64,000 nt of DNA, taken from Nakamurella sp. PAMC28650. GTDB lineage: Bacteria; Actinomycetota; Actinomycetes; Mycobacteriales; Nakamurellaceae. The position numbers and the translations under genes were made by a program. The stretch is taken from positions 744,001 through 808,000 of the forward strand of contig NZ_CP060298.1 of NCBI RefSeq assembly GCF_014303395.1. The letters are read 5' to 3'. How positions within the stretch are numbered: the stretch's first letter is position 1; each line of letters begins with the position of its first letter. Below, one piece after another: positions 32,725-40,575 of this stretch. Under the pieces are notes generated by a model. It was not told where the DNA came from, did no database searches, and saw only the letters and a list, made by a program, of their open reading frames with translations.

Positions 32725-34171
32725 ATTCTCCTCGGGCCCCCGGAAGTCCGGTCCGGAGGTCGTTTTCGACATCGCGGTGCTAGGTGCGGGCCCGGCCGGC
32801 CTGGCTGCCGCCGGGGCCGCGGCGGCCGCCGGCGCCCGGGTCGCGTTGATCGACGCCGGCCGGAGAATCGGCGGCCAGTACTGGCGTCATCTGGCCGAGG
32901 ACGACGGCCGTCACCACACCGGCTGGCCGATCTTCGCCGGGCTGAGGCGAAGGATCGACCAGCAGCCCGAGCGGATCGAAAATCTCGCCGGCCACTCCGT
33001 CTGGCAGGTGGAGACCCTGTTGGACAACGGTTTCCGCGTGAACACCACCACCGACGACGGGCAGCACTCGATCCTGGCCAGGACGGTGATTCTCGCTCCC
33101 GGTGCCTACGATCGGCAGCTGCCGTTCCCCGGCTGGACCCTGCCGGGAGTGTTCACCGCCGGGGGGACCCAGGCGTTGCTCAAGGGCCACGGCGTGGTCG
33201 CCGGCTCCCGGATCGCGGTCGCAGGTACCGGACCGTTCCTGCTCGCCGTGGCCGCCGGGCTGGCCGGCGCCGGAGCAGAGGTCGTCGGCGTCTTCGAGGC
33301 CGGCGGCGCCCCGACCGCCTTCGCCCGGCATCCGATCGCGGTGGCCCAGAATCTGGGCAAGCTCGGCGAGGGTGCTCACTACGCCCGGGTTCTCGCCCGT
33401 CACCACATCCCCTACCGCACCCGGACCGCCGTGATCGCAGCCCGAGGGGTCTCGTCCGTCTCCGGCGTCACCGTGGCGAAGCTGGATCGGGGCTGGAAGG
33501 TCGTCGAGGGTTCCCAGCGGGAGATCGACTGCGACACCCTGGCCGTCGGTTACGGTTTCACCCCCCAACTCGAGCTGGCCGTCCAACTCGGCTGCGCCAC
33601 CCGCCTGGACGTGGACGGAAGCCTGGTCGCAGTGGTGGACGGCGATCAGCGCAGCAGCGCTGAGGGCGTCTGGGTCGCGGGCGAGGCCACCGGCGTCGGT
33701 GGGGCGGCGCTGTCGGTCACCGAGGGCGAGATCGCCGGGCGGAACGCCGCGCACGCCGCCGTCGGGGTGCGTCCCGACCTGCCGGTCATGCGCCGCCTGG
33801 TCCGCCGCCGGGCCTCCCAGCAGCGGTTCGCAGCCGCTCTGCTGCAGGCCTACCCGATACGCCCGGGCTGGATGACCTGGTCGGCGCAGGACACCATCGT
33901 CTGCCGCTGCGAGGAGGTGACGCTGGGGACCATCGACGAGGCGGTCGTCGAGCTCGGCGCCGCCGACCCCCGAGCGGTGAAGCTCTACGCGCGACCGGGA
34001 ATGGGCCTGTGCCAGGGCCGCGTGTGCGGGTACGCCACCGGTTGCCTGGTGGCCGACCGGGCCGGGCGGACCCCCAACCTCGCCGACCTGCAGGGCGTGG
34101 CCGGCCGCCCCATCGCAGCGCCGATCACCCTCGGTCAACTGGCCGAGGCCCATCACCGCAACACCTTCTGA
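32705..34171 (+). CDS. D-hydroxyproline dehydrogenase, FAD/NAD(P)-type subunit with C-terminal [2Fe-2S] domain
   Basis: 488 residues; the ATG at 32705 lies within the previous gene and has GGAG just upstream. FAD motif VLGAGPAGLAAAG (25-37), a central NAD(P)-like motif VAGTGPFLL, and the C-terminal BFD-like cluster with cysteines in VCRCEEVT and LCQGRVCG. This matches the LhpE/SoxA-like alpha subunit. It accepts electrons from the DAO subunit and passes them onward, probably to the respiratory chain. Confidence 0.88.
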   Translation: MPISSPEFSSGPRKSGPEVVFDIAVLGAGPAGLAAAGAAAAAGARVALIDAGRRIGGQYWRHLAEDDGRHHTGWPIFAGLRRRIDQQPERIENLAGHSVWQVETLLDNGFRVNTTTDDGQHSILARTVILAPGAYDRQLPFPGWTLPGVFTAGGTQALLKGHGVVAGSRIAVAGTGPFLLAVAAGLAGAGAEVVGVFEAGGAPTAFARHPIAVAQNLGKLGEGAHYARVLARHHIPYRTRTAVIAARGVSSVSGVTVAKLDRGWKVVEGSQREIDCDTLAVGYGFTPQLELAVQLGCATRLDVDGSLVAVVDGDQRSSAEGVWVAGEATGVGGAALSVTEGEIAGRNAAHAAVGVRPDLPVMRRLVRRRASQQRFAAALLQAYPIRPGWMTWSAQDTIVCRCEEVTLGTIDEAVVELGAADPRAVKLYARPGMGLCQGRVCGYATGCLVADRAGRTPNLADLQGVAGRPIAAPITLGQLAEAHHRNTF

Positions 34172-34186
34172 AAGGCACTGCTCCCC

Positions 34187-35188
34187 ATGCGTACTGACCG
34201 CGTTCTCCATTCGGTGGACTCGCACACCGAGGGCATGCCGACGCGGGTGATCACCGGCGGCATGGGCGTGATTCCCGGTGCCACCATGTTCGAGCGGCGG
34301 GCGTACTTCCTCGAGCACCTGGACCACATCCGTGAGCTGCTGATGAACGAGCCCCGCGGGCACGCCGCGATGAGCGGCGCCATCCTGCAGCCGCCCACCC
34401 GGCCCGACGCCGACTACGGCGTGCTGTTCATCGAGGTGTCCGGGTGCCTGCCGATGTGCGGCCACGGCACCATCGGGGTGGCCACCGTCCTGGTGGAGAC
34501 CGGCATGGTCGAAGTCACCGAACCGGTGACGACCATCCGGCTCGACACGCCCGCCGGGCTGGTCGTCGCGGAGGTGCACGTGAAGGACAAGGTGGCGGAG
34601 TCGGTGACTCTGACGAACGTGCCGTCCTTCGCCCTGGGGCTCGACCGGAAGGTGGAAGTGGCACCCTGGGGCCAGGTTTCGTACGACATGGCGTTCGGCG
34701 GGAACTTCTACGCCATCGTCCGGCTCGAGGAACTGGGCATCGGGTTCGACCGCGCGAACAAGGACCAGATCCTGAACGCCGGTCTGGCCATCATGGCGGC
34801 CATCGACGAGCAGGACCTCCCGGTGCACCCCGGGAACCCGGCGATCACCGGTTGCCACCACGTCTACCTCGCCGCGCCGGGCTCTGATGCCGTGCATTCC
34901 CGGCATGCGATGGCGATCTACCCGGGATGGTTCGACCGATCCCCCTGCGGCACCGGGACCAGCGCCCGGATGGCTCAGCTGCACGCGCGCGGAGAGTTGG
35001 CGCTGGACACCGACTTCGACAACGAATCGTTCATCGGGACCCACTTCATCGGGCGCCTCGTCGGACAGGGCGAGCTGAACGGCATCACCACCGTCATCCC
35101 GACCATCACCGGTCGCGCCTGGGTCACCGGCACCGCGCAGTACATGCTGGACCCACGGGATCCGTTCCCCCGCGGCTTCGTGCTGTAG
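34187..35188 (+). CDS. 4-hydroxyproline 2-epimerase (proline racemase family)
   Basis: 333 residues, ATG at 34187 with AAAGG about 11 bases upstream. Both catalytic cysteines are present, Cys91 (PMCGHGTIG) and Cys254 (SPCGTGTSA), which separates the epimerases/racemases from the Thr-containing dehydratase branch. It converts trans-4-hydroxy-L-proline to cis-4-hydroxy-D-proline, the first step of the pathway, and is the last gene of the operon. Proline racemase activity is the alternative, but context favours hydroxyproline. Confidence 0.9.
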   Translation: MRTDRVLHSVDSHTEGMPTRVITGGMGVIPGATMFERRAYFLEHLDHIRELLMNEPRGHAAMSGAILQPPTRPDADYGVLFIEVSGCLPMCGHGTIGVATVLVETGMVEVTEPVTTIRLDTPAGLVVAEVHVKDKVAESVTLTNVPSFALGLDRKVEVAPWGQVSYDMAFGGNFYAIVRLEELGIGFDRANKDQILNAGLAIMAAIDEQDLPVHPGNPAITGCHHVYLAAPGSDAVHSRHAMAIYPGWFDRSPCGTGTSARMAQLHARGELALDTDFDNESFIGTHFIGRLVGQGELNGITTVIPTITGRAWVTGTAQYMLDPRDPFPRGFVL

Positions 35189-35319
35189 CGCGCGGGCTGT
35201 GGAGCGCTTGAGGTAGCGCGTGCTGGAGCGCGCGTGCGGCGGCACCCGTGCGCCTGCGCCTTTCAGCGTGACCGATGCTTGAAGACGTTGCAGGGTTCGC
35301 CGATCGTCACAGTGTCCCT

Positions 35320-35355
35320 CAACAAGTTCGGGCTGAGTTCTCCAACAAGTTCGGG
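35320..35355. repeat. Direct repeat CAACAAGTTCGGG x2
   Basis: CAACAAGTTCGGG occurs at 35320-35332 and 35343-35355, each followed by CTGA or TTGA, a 23-bp period. It resembles dispersed intergenic repeat units or mobile-element ends, but no transposase is nearby. Confidence 0.75.
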
Positions 35356-35638
35356 TTGACCCGGACGCGGAGGTGATCAGCCGACATGGCCGGGCTGCGG
35401 GATCGGATGGTGGCCGAGAACGACCTGCGACCGACGCCCTGTTCGGACGTCCGTCCTGGCCGTTCGGGGACGTCGTCCTCATGTGGGACCACGCCGTCGT
35501 CGCGCACGGATCTGGTCCAAGGCACGCCGGGCGGCTCTCCACGAGTACGTCGAGGCCGAATCGATGTCTCTGCGGATTTTTCAGGATGTACGCGACCGGC
35601 GACTGATCCCCTGGCGATACCGCCGGAAAATCGGATAC

Positions 35639-35680
35639 TGCAGTAGATCGGTGCCTGTAGTCGGGCACCGAACTACTGCA
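35639..35680. repeat. 17-bp inverted repeat (one mismatch)
   Basis: TGCAGTAGATCGGTGCC (35639-35655) and GGCACCGAACTACTGCA (35664-35680) pair with one mismatch around an eight-base loop. There is no T-tract after it. It may be a terminator for the hydroxyproline operon, though 450 bp away, or a small repeat element. Confidence 0.75.
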
Positions 35681-35873
35681 ATGATTGAATTTCCGCCGAC
35701 AACGCGCGAGCACCCAACAGCCGCCCGAGGTCGGATCACCCCAGCCGGATTCGGCCGGTCCTGCACAGGCCATCTGAGAGCCGCACCGGTTTCAGCCGGC
35801 CGACGGCGCCAGCCCACCCGGGACCACAACTCGTGGGCCGGAAAGGTTTCGACAGAGAACCTATGATGCACAG

Positions 35874-36606
35874 ATGGAGCCGGCCGACTTCTACACCGGC
35901 ATCGTCGCGGAGCTCTACGATCCGCTCAAATCTTTCACCCAGCAGGCGCACCCCTACGCCCGGTTCATCCAGGAGGCGGGGCAGCCCGCTCTGGAACTCG
36001 GGTGCGGTGACGGCGAACCGCTTCTCGCGCTGCGCAGACTGGGCCTCGACGTGGAGGGCGTCGACTCCTCCGAAGACATGCTCGCCCGTTGCCGCGCAAG
36101 GGCGGACGCTGAGAACCTGGACGTCACGCTCCATCGGCAGAAGATGGAGGAGCTGGATCTGCCCCGGCGCTACCGATCCATCTTCCTGGCCGCCGGACGA
36201 CGACGCGGCGCTGAACGCCCTCGGGCGGATCGCCACCCATCTGCAGGACGGTGGCACCGCGCTGATCCCGCTGTTCCTCCCCGACCCCACCCCGGCAGAA
36301 CGCTTCGGCCGGATCAGAGAGACGACGGCGCCGGACGGAGCGGTCCTGCGGGTGTCGGTCGTGTCCGAGGAACGCAACGCCGCCGCACGGATCCAGCGGA
36401 CCGTCCTGCGATACGAACGCCACGCCGACGACGGGAGCACGGTCCTGGACCGCCCGTGGATCCTGCACTGGCACACCCAGACGGGGTTTCGCGAGATCGC
36501 CGACGCCGCGGGTCTGGCCACCGTCGACGTCCGCGACACCGACGGCGCACCAGTGAGCAGCGAGGCGGCAGAGTTCACCTTCCTGCTGCGGCGGCGGACC
36601 GACTGA
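35874..36606 (+). pseudogene. SAM-dependent methyltransferase broken by a frameshifting deletion
   Basis: The first frame (from ATG 35874) reads a methyltransferase N-terminus with motif I ALELGCGDGEPLLALRR and GVDSSEDMLARCRARA, up to RYRSIFLA near 36190. The continuation, PDDDAALNALGRIATHL through to ILHWHTQTGFREIADAAGL and the stop at 36606, is in the +1 frame. The family's GxTFNLL segment expected between them is missing, which fits loss of about 20 bases. A sequencing error could not easily remove seven residues, so I call it a pseudogene. It was probably a small-molecule methyltransferase. Confidence 0.82.
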
Positions 36607-36619
36607 CCCGGACGAAAGC

Positions 36620-37813
36620 TCAGGTCAGGACCACACCGCCCTGGACGACTGTGCGGTGTTCGGGCCCGGCCCAGAGCACGGACGGCTTGTCCATGACGTT
36701 CGCGTCGACGATCAGCAGATCAGCGACGCAGCCCTCCTGGACACGCCCGAGGTGCCGCCGGCGGATCAGGTTCGCATTGACCGACGTGGCCGACTGCAGG
36801 GCCAGGAAGACGCCGTCCACCTCGACCTGCACCCGCAGGCCATTGAGCTGTTCGTCCTCCAGCGGACCCATCAGGTCGGTCCCGAAACCGACCTCGACGC
36901 CGGCGCCCCGGGCCAGTTCGACGGCCTTGCGACCCGCCTCGAGCACCTCGCTGTTCTTCTGACGGGACACGGCCGCCATGCCGAGATCGCCACCGCGGCG
37001 CTCCATCGCGTCGTAGGTGATCAGGGTCGGCACCAGGAACGCACCCGCCACCGCCATCGCGACGGCCGTCTCGGCGTCGAGCAGGTTGCCGTGTTCGATG
37101 GTCCGGACCCCGTTGTCGATCGAATGCAGGATCGCCTCCGGGGAGTAGGCATGCGCCGCAACGTAACTCCCCCGGCGCGATGCTTCGGCCGCCACCACCT
37201 GGATTTCCTCCGGGGAGTACTGCGGGACCCGGATCGGGTCGGTCAGCGAGACGACCCCACCGGAGGTCATGATCTTGATCGCGTGGGCGCCGCGGCGGAA
37301 CCGGTCACGGACCGCACGCCGCAGCGGGTCGACACCGTCGACCACCTCGCAGGTGTGCGCCGCACAGCCGCAGACCTCGCTGTCGGGACCACGGGGATCA
37401 CCATGACCGCCGGTCTGGCTCAGCGCAGCCCCCAGCCAGAGGTAGCGGGGCGAGGCGATCAGCCCTTCGCCGATGGCCCTGGCCAGGCCGGCGTCTCCGC
37501 CGGCCGGGTCACGAATGGTGGTGAATCCCCTGGCCAGCGAGTTGGCCAGCCGGCGCGCACCGGTCAGCGCCACGTAGCTCAGCGGCAGGGACTCGAGCGC
37601 CAGCATGTTCAGGTCGATGCCGTAGGCGTGGCAGTGCGCGTCGATCAGGCCGGGCAGTACCGTCCCGCCTCGGGCGTCGATCACCCGGTCGGCCGGCAGC
37701 GCCGGCCCGCCGACCGACGCGATCCGCCCGTCCACCACGTGCACCGTGCCCTCGGTCAAATCAGGCGAGACACCGTCGAAGACCAACCCGTTGACGACCG
37801 AAAGGCTGGTCAC
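36620..37813 (-). CDS. Zn-dependent amidohydrolase (imidazolonepropionase/Xaa-Pro dipeptidase-like)
   Basis: 397 residues, GTG at 37813 overlapping the stop of the upstream hydantoinase-B remnant (GTGA). Metal ligands are visible: H60-x-H62 (DAHCHAYG), the carbamylated-Lys strand IKIMTSGG, histidines in AAHAYS and TIEHGN, and the Asp of GFGTDLMG. It belongs to the amidohydrolase branch that includes enzymes splitting Xaa-Pro dipeptides and N-acyl-prolines. That would suit the nearby hydroxyproline operon, but a hydantoin-related substrate is suggested by the lost partner gene. No signal peptide. Confidence 0.87.
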   Translation of the reverse strand: MTSLSVVNGLVFDGVSPDLTEGTVHVVDGRIASVGGPALPADRVIDARGGTVLPGLIDAHCHAYGIDLNMLALESLPLSYVALTGARRLANSLARGFTTIRDPAGGDAGLARAIGEGLIASPRYLWLGAALSQTGGHGDPRGPDSEVCGCAAHTCEVVDGVDPLRRAVRDRFRRGAHAIKIMTSGGVVSLTDPIRVPQYSPEEIQVVAAEASRRGSYVAAHAYSPEAILHSIDNGVRTIEHGNLLDAETAVAMAVAGAFLVPTLITYDAMERRGGDLGMAAVSRQKNSEVLEAGRKAVELARGAGVEVGFGTDLMGPLEDEQLNGLRVQVEVDGVFLALQSATSVNANLIRRRHLGRVQEGCVADLLIVDANVMDKPSVLWAGPEHRTVVQGGVVLT

Positions 37814-38013
37814 CGCAATGCCTCCCGACGCCGCTCGGTGGCGGGCTCGTCGACCAGAGAACTCGAGGGATCCACCACCACACCGTAGTCCCGCTCGGCC
37901 GCCCGGACCGAGACGAACCCGTTGCGGACGTCGTGTGCGACCCGGGAGGGTTCGCGCAGCAGTGGACTACCGTATCCGCCGCCGCCGCTGCTCTGCCAGT
38001 CGAAACGTGCTCG
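37810..38013 (-). pseudogene. Hydantoinase B / N-methylhydantoinase (HyuB) C-terminal remnant
   Basis: A 67-residue frame with no start codon of its own runs from just after the TlpA-like stop to a TGA overlapping the amidohydrolase GTG. It reads WQSSGGGGYGSPLLREPSRV, then RVAHDVRNGFVSVRAAERDY and GVVVD, which is the conserved C-terminal end of HyuB/oxoprolinase beta subunits. The other roughly 450 residues are gone and the TlpA-like gene now abuts. The original operon probably was hyuA-hyuB-amidohydrolase. Confidence 0.85.
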
Positions 38014-38619
38014 TCAGCGCTCGGCGACAAGCTGTGTGACGACAGGGACGAGTTGGGTGTCGGTGACCGATCCCAACCAGATGTGGGCGACCCGGTGATC
38101 GTGGTCCAGGACGATCGTCGCGGGGATGGACGCGGTCGGAAAGCCCCGGATCGAGATGAGCGTCCTCATCGCGAAGTCCTCGATGGACGGGTAGGGGATG
38201 GATTTCTGGGTTTGGTAGTCCGCCCCGGCGCCCGGCTGGTCCTTGAGGTCGAGACCGAGGAACTGCGCGCCGCGCGGCTGCAGGAGATTCGCGGCGACGA
38301 CGAGGGAGTCGGTCTCGGCTCGGCAGCCCCCGCACCACGATCCCCAGGCATTGAGGACGACCACCTTGCCCGAATAGCCGGACAGTGCAACGGTTCCGCC
38401 GTTGCCGACCTCAGGTCCGGAGAGCTCACCGATCGTCCCGCGCCGGCCCGCCGGATAGGCGAATTCGGTCTTCCCGCCGGGCGAGGTGAACACGAAAATT
38501 CCACCTTGGACGTTTGCGTCGGTGCCGCTCGAGCAGCCGGCCAGCAGCAACGCGACCGTGGCCATCACGGCAGTGACCTTCCGGGGGACGGCCGTCCGGC
38601 GGATGCTCGAGGTGCCCAT
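38014..38619 (-). CDS. TlpA/ResA-like thioredoxin-fold lipoprotein
   Basis: 201 residues. A lipoprotein signal ends at LLLAGC (Cys29). The redoxin active site is WCGGC with Cys96 and Cys99, preceded by GKVVVLNAWGS, and the cis-Pro loop GFPTASIPATIVLD follows. Membrane-anchored TlpA-like proteins reduce extracytoplasmic disulfides, for example in cytochrome c maturation, but no ccd or res genes are nearby. It stands alone, with the HyuB remnant fused directly behind its stop, so its neighbourhood is secondary. Confidence 0.9.
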   Translation of the reverse strand: MGTSSIRRTAVPRKVTAVMATVALLLAGCSSGTDANVQGGIFVFTSPGGKTEFAYPAGRRGTIGELSGPEVGNGGTVALSGYSGKVVVLNAWGSWCGGCRAETDSLVVAANLLQPRGAQFLGLDLKDQPGAGADYQTQKSIPYPSIEDFAMRTLISIRGFPTASIPATIVLDHDHRVAHIWLGSVTDTQLVPVVTQLVAER

Positions 38620-38726
38620 CCGACAAATCTATCCGCTGGCCGGTGGTGCGCCCGTGGTGGCATCTTGACCAGACCGTCCAGTCATGCGGCGGTCGCACCG
38701 CAATCGGCAGGTCGGGGGGCAGACAA

Positions 38727-39557
38727 GTGCAGATCTCCGTGTTGGCGCTGTTCGCGCGCGACGACGACACACGCCAGGGGTTCCGTTGGGCTGCCACCCG
38801 CGCCGGCCTGACGGTGCTGGACCTGACGGCCGACCCATCGTCGGTGACGGCCGCCGCGGGTCCTGGAGTCGCAATCCGCGCCCCGGGCGGACTTGTCGCT
38901 TCGGCGATGGCGGCCGGGGCAACGGTCGTCCTGGCCGGGCCGACCCCGCAGTGGTTCGTCGGCCTGGATCCTGCGGTGACCGGACGGCAGTGGCAACTGT
39001 GCACACCCGCGCAGGCCAGGATCCTCCTGGCCGACGCGCCGACCTTCGTCAAATTGGCGGACAGCAAGCATGCAGCGTTTCCGGCGACCCGGTTCACCTC
39101 GGTGGGGGCTCTGGACAGAACGCTGGCCGCCGTCACCGATTCCGAGCACCTCGAATTGCTGGCCACCACCGGATGGCTCGCGATCGATTCGGAGTATCGG
39201 CTGTTCACGGTGACACGGGAGGTGGTGGCAGTCTCGCCCTACCGGGTGCAGGACGACCCCTGGAGTCCGTTGCTCCGCACCCATCGGGCGTCGTTCCACG
39301 ACGAGGCGGCGCAGTGGGCGGAGACGTTCCTGGCGAGCCTGCCCGAGGGTCGGGTCCCTCCTGCTGCCGTCCTGGACGTCGCCCGCCTGACGGACGGCCG
39401 ATTCGTCCTGCTGGAGGTCAACCAGTGTTGTGGCGCAGGGCTTTACGGATTCGATCCTGTCGGCGCACTCCGTGCGGTGCTGGCGGCGAACATCACCGGT
39501 GAGAGCGGTGGCGACGATCGGTCGCGCTGGCGACCGGACCCGGCCCTCCAGTACTGA
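38727..39557 (+). CDS. ATP-grasp-like domain protein
   Basis: 276 residues from GTG 38727; the frame extends 84 bases farther but without a ribosome site. The pre-ATP-grasp fold (LALFARDDDTRQGFRWAATRAGL) and the late segment LTDGRFVLLEVNQCCGAGLYG, with VKLADSKHAAFPA in between, resemble the ATP-grasp proteins annotated with DUF4343. Such enzymes ligate a carboxylate to an amine at ATP cost. No partner gene shows the substrate. The C-terminal Cys-Cys is unusual at this position. Confidence 0.65.
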   Translation: MQISVLALFARDDDTRQGFRWAATRAGLTVLDLTADPSSVTAAAGPGVAIRAPGGLVASAMAAGATVVLAGPTPQWFVGLDPAVTGRQWQLCTPAQARILLADAPTFVKLADSKHAAFPATRFTSVGALDRTLAAVTDSEHLELLATTGWLAIDSEYRLFTVTREVVAVSPYRVQDDPWSPLLRTHRASFHDEAAQWAETFLASLPEGRVPPAAVLDVARLTDGRFVLLEVNQCCGAGLYGFDPVGALRAVLAANITGESGGDDRSRWRPDPALQY

Positions 39558-39566
39558 GCCTGGTCC

Positions 39567-40019
39567 TCACCTCGGTGGCAGCCCCGGTGGTTCATGTCCA
39601 TCCGACAGCGCCTCGATGCACGACGTCAGGCTACCGAGTAGCTCGCCCTGTCGACGGGCCGAGAGCGGGGCGAGCATCCGCTGCTCGACCACGGCAACCC
39701 GGTGGGAGGCGTCAGCGAGACGGGCGGCGCCGATCTTCGTCACGACCACGCGTTGTCTGCGGCCCGCTCCCTCGATCTCGATCAGGCCGGCGTGGCGCAG
39801 GCCCGAGAGCAATTGGTGGGTGGCCTGCCGGGTCACGAACACCCCCCTGGCCAGTTCCGCGTTCGTCAGACCCGGGTGCAGGGCGAGGAGTTCCAACGAT
39901 GCGTATTGGGCAACGCTGAGTTCGCACTCGCGCAGCTCGGCATCCATCGTCGACCGCAACGCGACCGCGGCCCTCTTCAACGCGTAGCCGATTGATGTCG
40001 GGACATCGACTTGACTCAT
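39567..40019 (-). CDS. MarR-family transcriptional regulator
   Basis: 150 residues from ATG 40019; a longer frame exists but would cover its own operators. Winged helix visible as LTNAELARGVFVTRQATHQLLSGLR, wing GLIEIEGAGRRQRVVVTK. It diverges from a VOC-family gene and the 62-bp gap holds two matching palindromes, one touching its start codon. It most likely represses itself and the VOC gene until a small phenolic or electrophilic ligand binds. Confidence 0.9.
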   Translation of the reverse strand: MSQVDVPTSIGYALKRAAVALRSTMDAELRECELSVAQYASLELLALHPGLTNAELARGVFVTRQATHQLLSGLRHAGLIEIEGAGRRQRVVVTKIGAARLADASHRVAVVEQRMLAPLSARRQGELLGSLTSCIEALSDGHEPPGLPPR

Positions 40020-40061
40020 GTCAAGATCTTGACATAGATTCAATCTCGTCAAGTCCTTGAC
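40020..40061. promoter_or_regulatory. Two MarR operators between divergent marR and VOC genes
   Basis: GTCAAGATCTTGAC (40020-40033) is a perfect 14-bp palindrome, and GTCAAGTCCTTGAC (40048-40061) repeats its GTCAAG/CTTGAC arms. Centres are 28 bp apart, close to three helix turns, so two dimers would bind near the same face. The first site abuts the marR ATG. Confidence 0.75.
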
Positions 40062-40081
40062 GAATCTTTGAGGAGAACCCG

Positions 40082-40453
40082 ATGACCAGCACCGTGACAG
40101 GCCCCAGCTTTCTGGCTCTACAGGTCCGAGACGTGGAGGCCTCGGCAGCCTTCTACGAGTCCCAGCTGGGACTTGCCCGCGCACCCCAGTCGCCGCCCGG
40201 TGCAGTCGTCTTCACCACCTCGCCCATCGCCTTCGCCGTCCGGACACCCTCGCCCGGAACGGATCTGGAAAGTGGTCCGCTGGGACTCGGTATCGCCCTC
40301 TGGATGGCCACCGACAACGCCCAGGAGTTGCACGACCGGCTCGCGTCCGGCGGGGTGACGATCCTGGCGGCGCCGTTCCCTGGACCGTTCGGGCTCACCT
40401 TCGTGTTCCGCGATCCGGACGGCTACGCCATCACCATCCACAACGCCGGCTGA
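40082..40453 (+). CDS. VOC superfamily protein (glyoxalase/bleomycin-resistance fold)
   Basis: 123 residues, one VOC unit with ATG behind GAGGAG. The paired beta-alpha-beta modules start with FLALQVRDVEASAAFYESQLG and end with TFVFRDPDGYAITIHNAG. Members bind a divalent metal and act on or sequester electrophiles, phenols or antibiotics. The divergent MarR regulator with shared operators suggests induction by the compound that it handles. Metal ligands cannot be assigned with confidence. Confidence 0.88.
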   Translation: MTSTVTGPSFLALQVRDVEASAAFYESQLGLARAPQSPPGAVVFTTSPIAFAVRTPSPGTDLESGPLGLGIALWMATDNAQELHDRLASGGVTILAAPFPGPFGLTFVFRDPDGYAITIHNAG

Positions 40454-40575
40454 AACGGCGATCATCGCAATCAATATCCCCATTTGCCGAACCAGCCCGC
40501 CGCAAACTGGGCCATGCCGAGAACCGGAGAACGGGATGCCATGCCGGGCAGGCACGATGTGGGCAAGGATCGTCT

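Larger units (their letters stand above)
35189..35873. other. Gene-poor 685-bp stretch with repeats
   Basis: No open frame here looks like a real protein. The stretch starts with imperfect GGAGCGC/GTAGCGCG copies just after the epimerase, then has a 13-bp direct repeat, a weak frame at about 35483-35640 (ALHEYVEAESMSL) of unknown kind, and a long inverted repeat. Its patchiness suggests remains of rearrangement between the hydroxyproline operon and the broken methyltransferase. Confidence 0.6.

Noticed and set aside
32780-35773. A 997-codon open frame on the minus strand
   Set aside because: It is antisense to three intact hydroxyproline genes, has a His/Gly/Arg-rich composition without domains, and arises from GC-rich third positions.
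35483-35866. 127-codon frame starting MGPRRRRARIW, considered as an integrase fragment
   Set aside because: It has no integrase or transposase motif and runs through the inverted repeat; there is no ribosome site.
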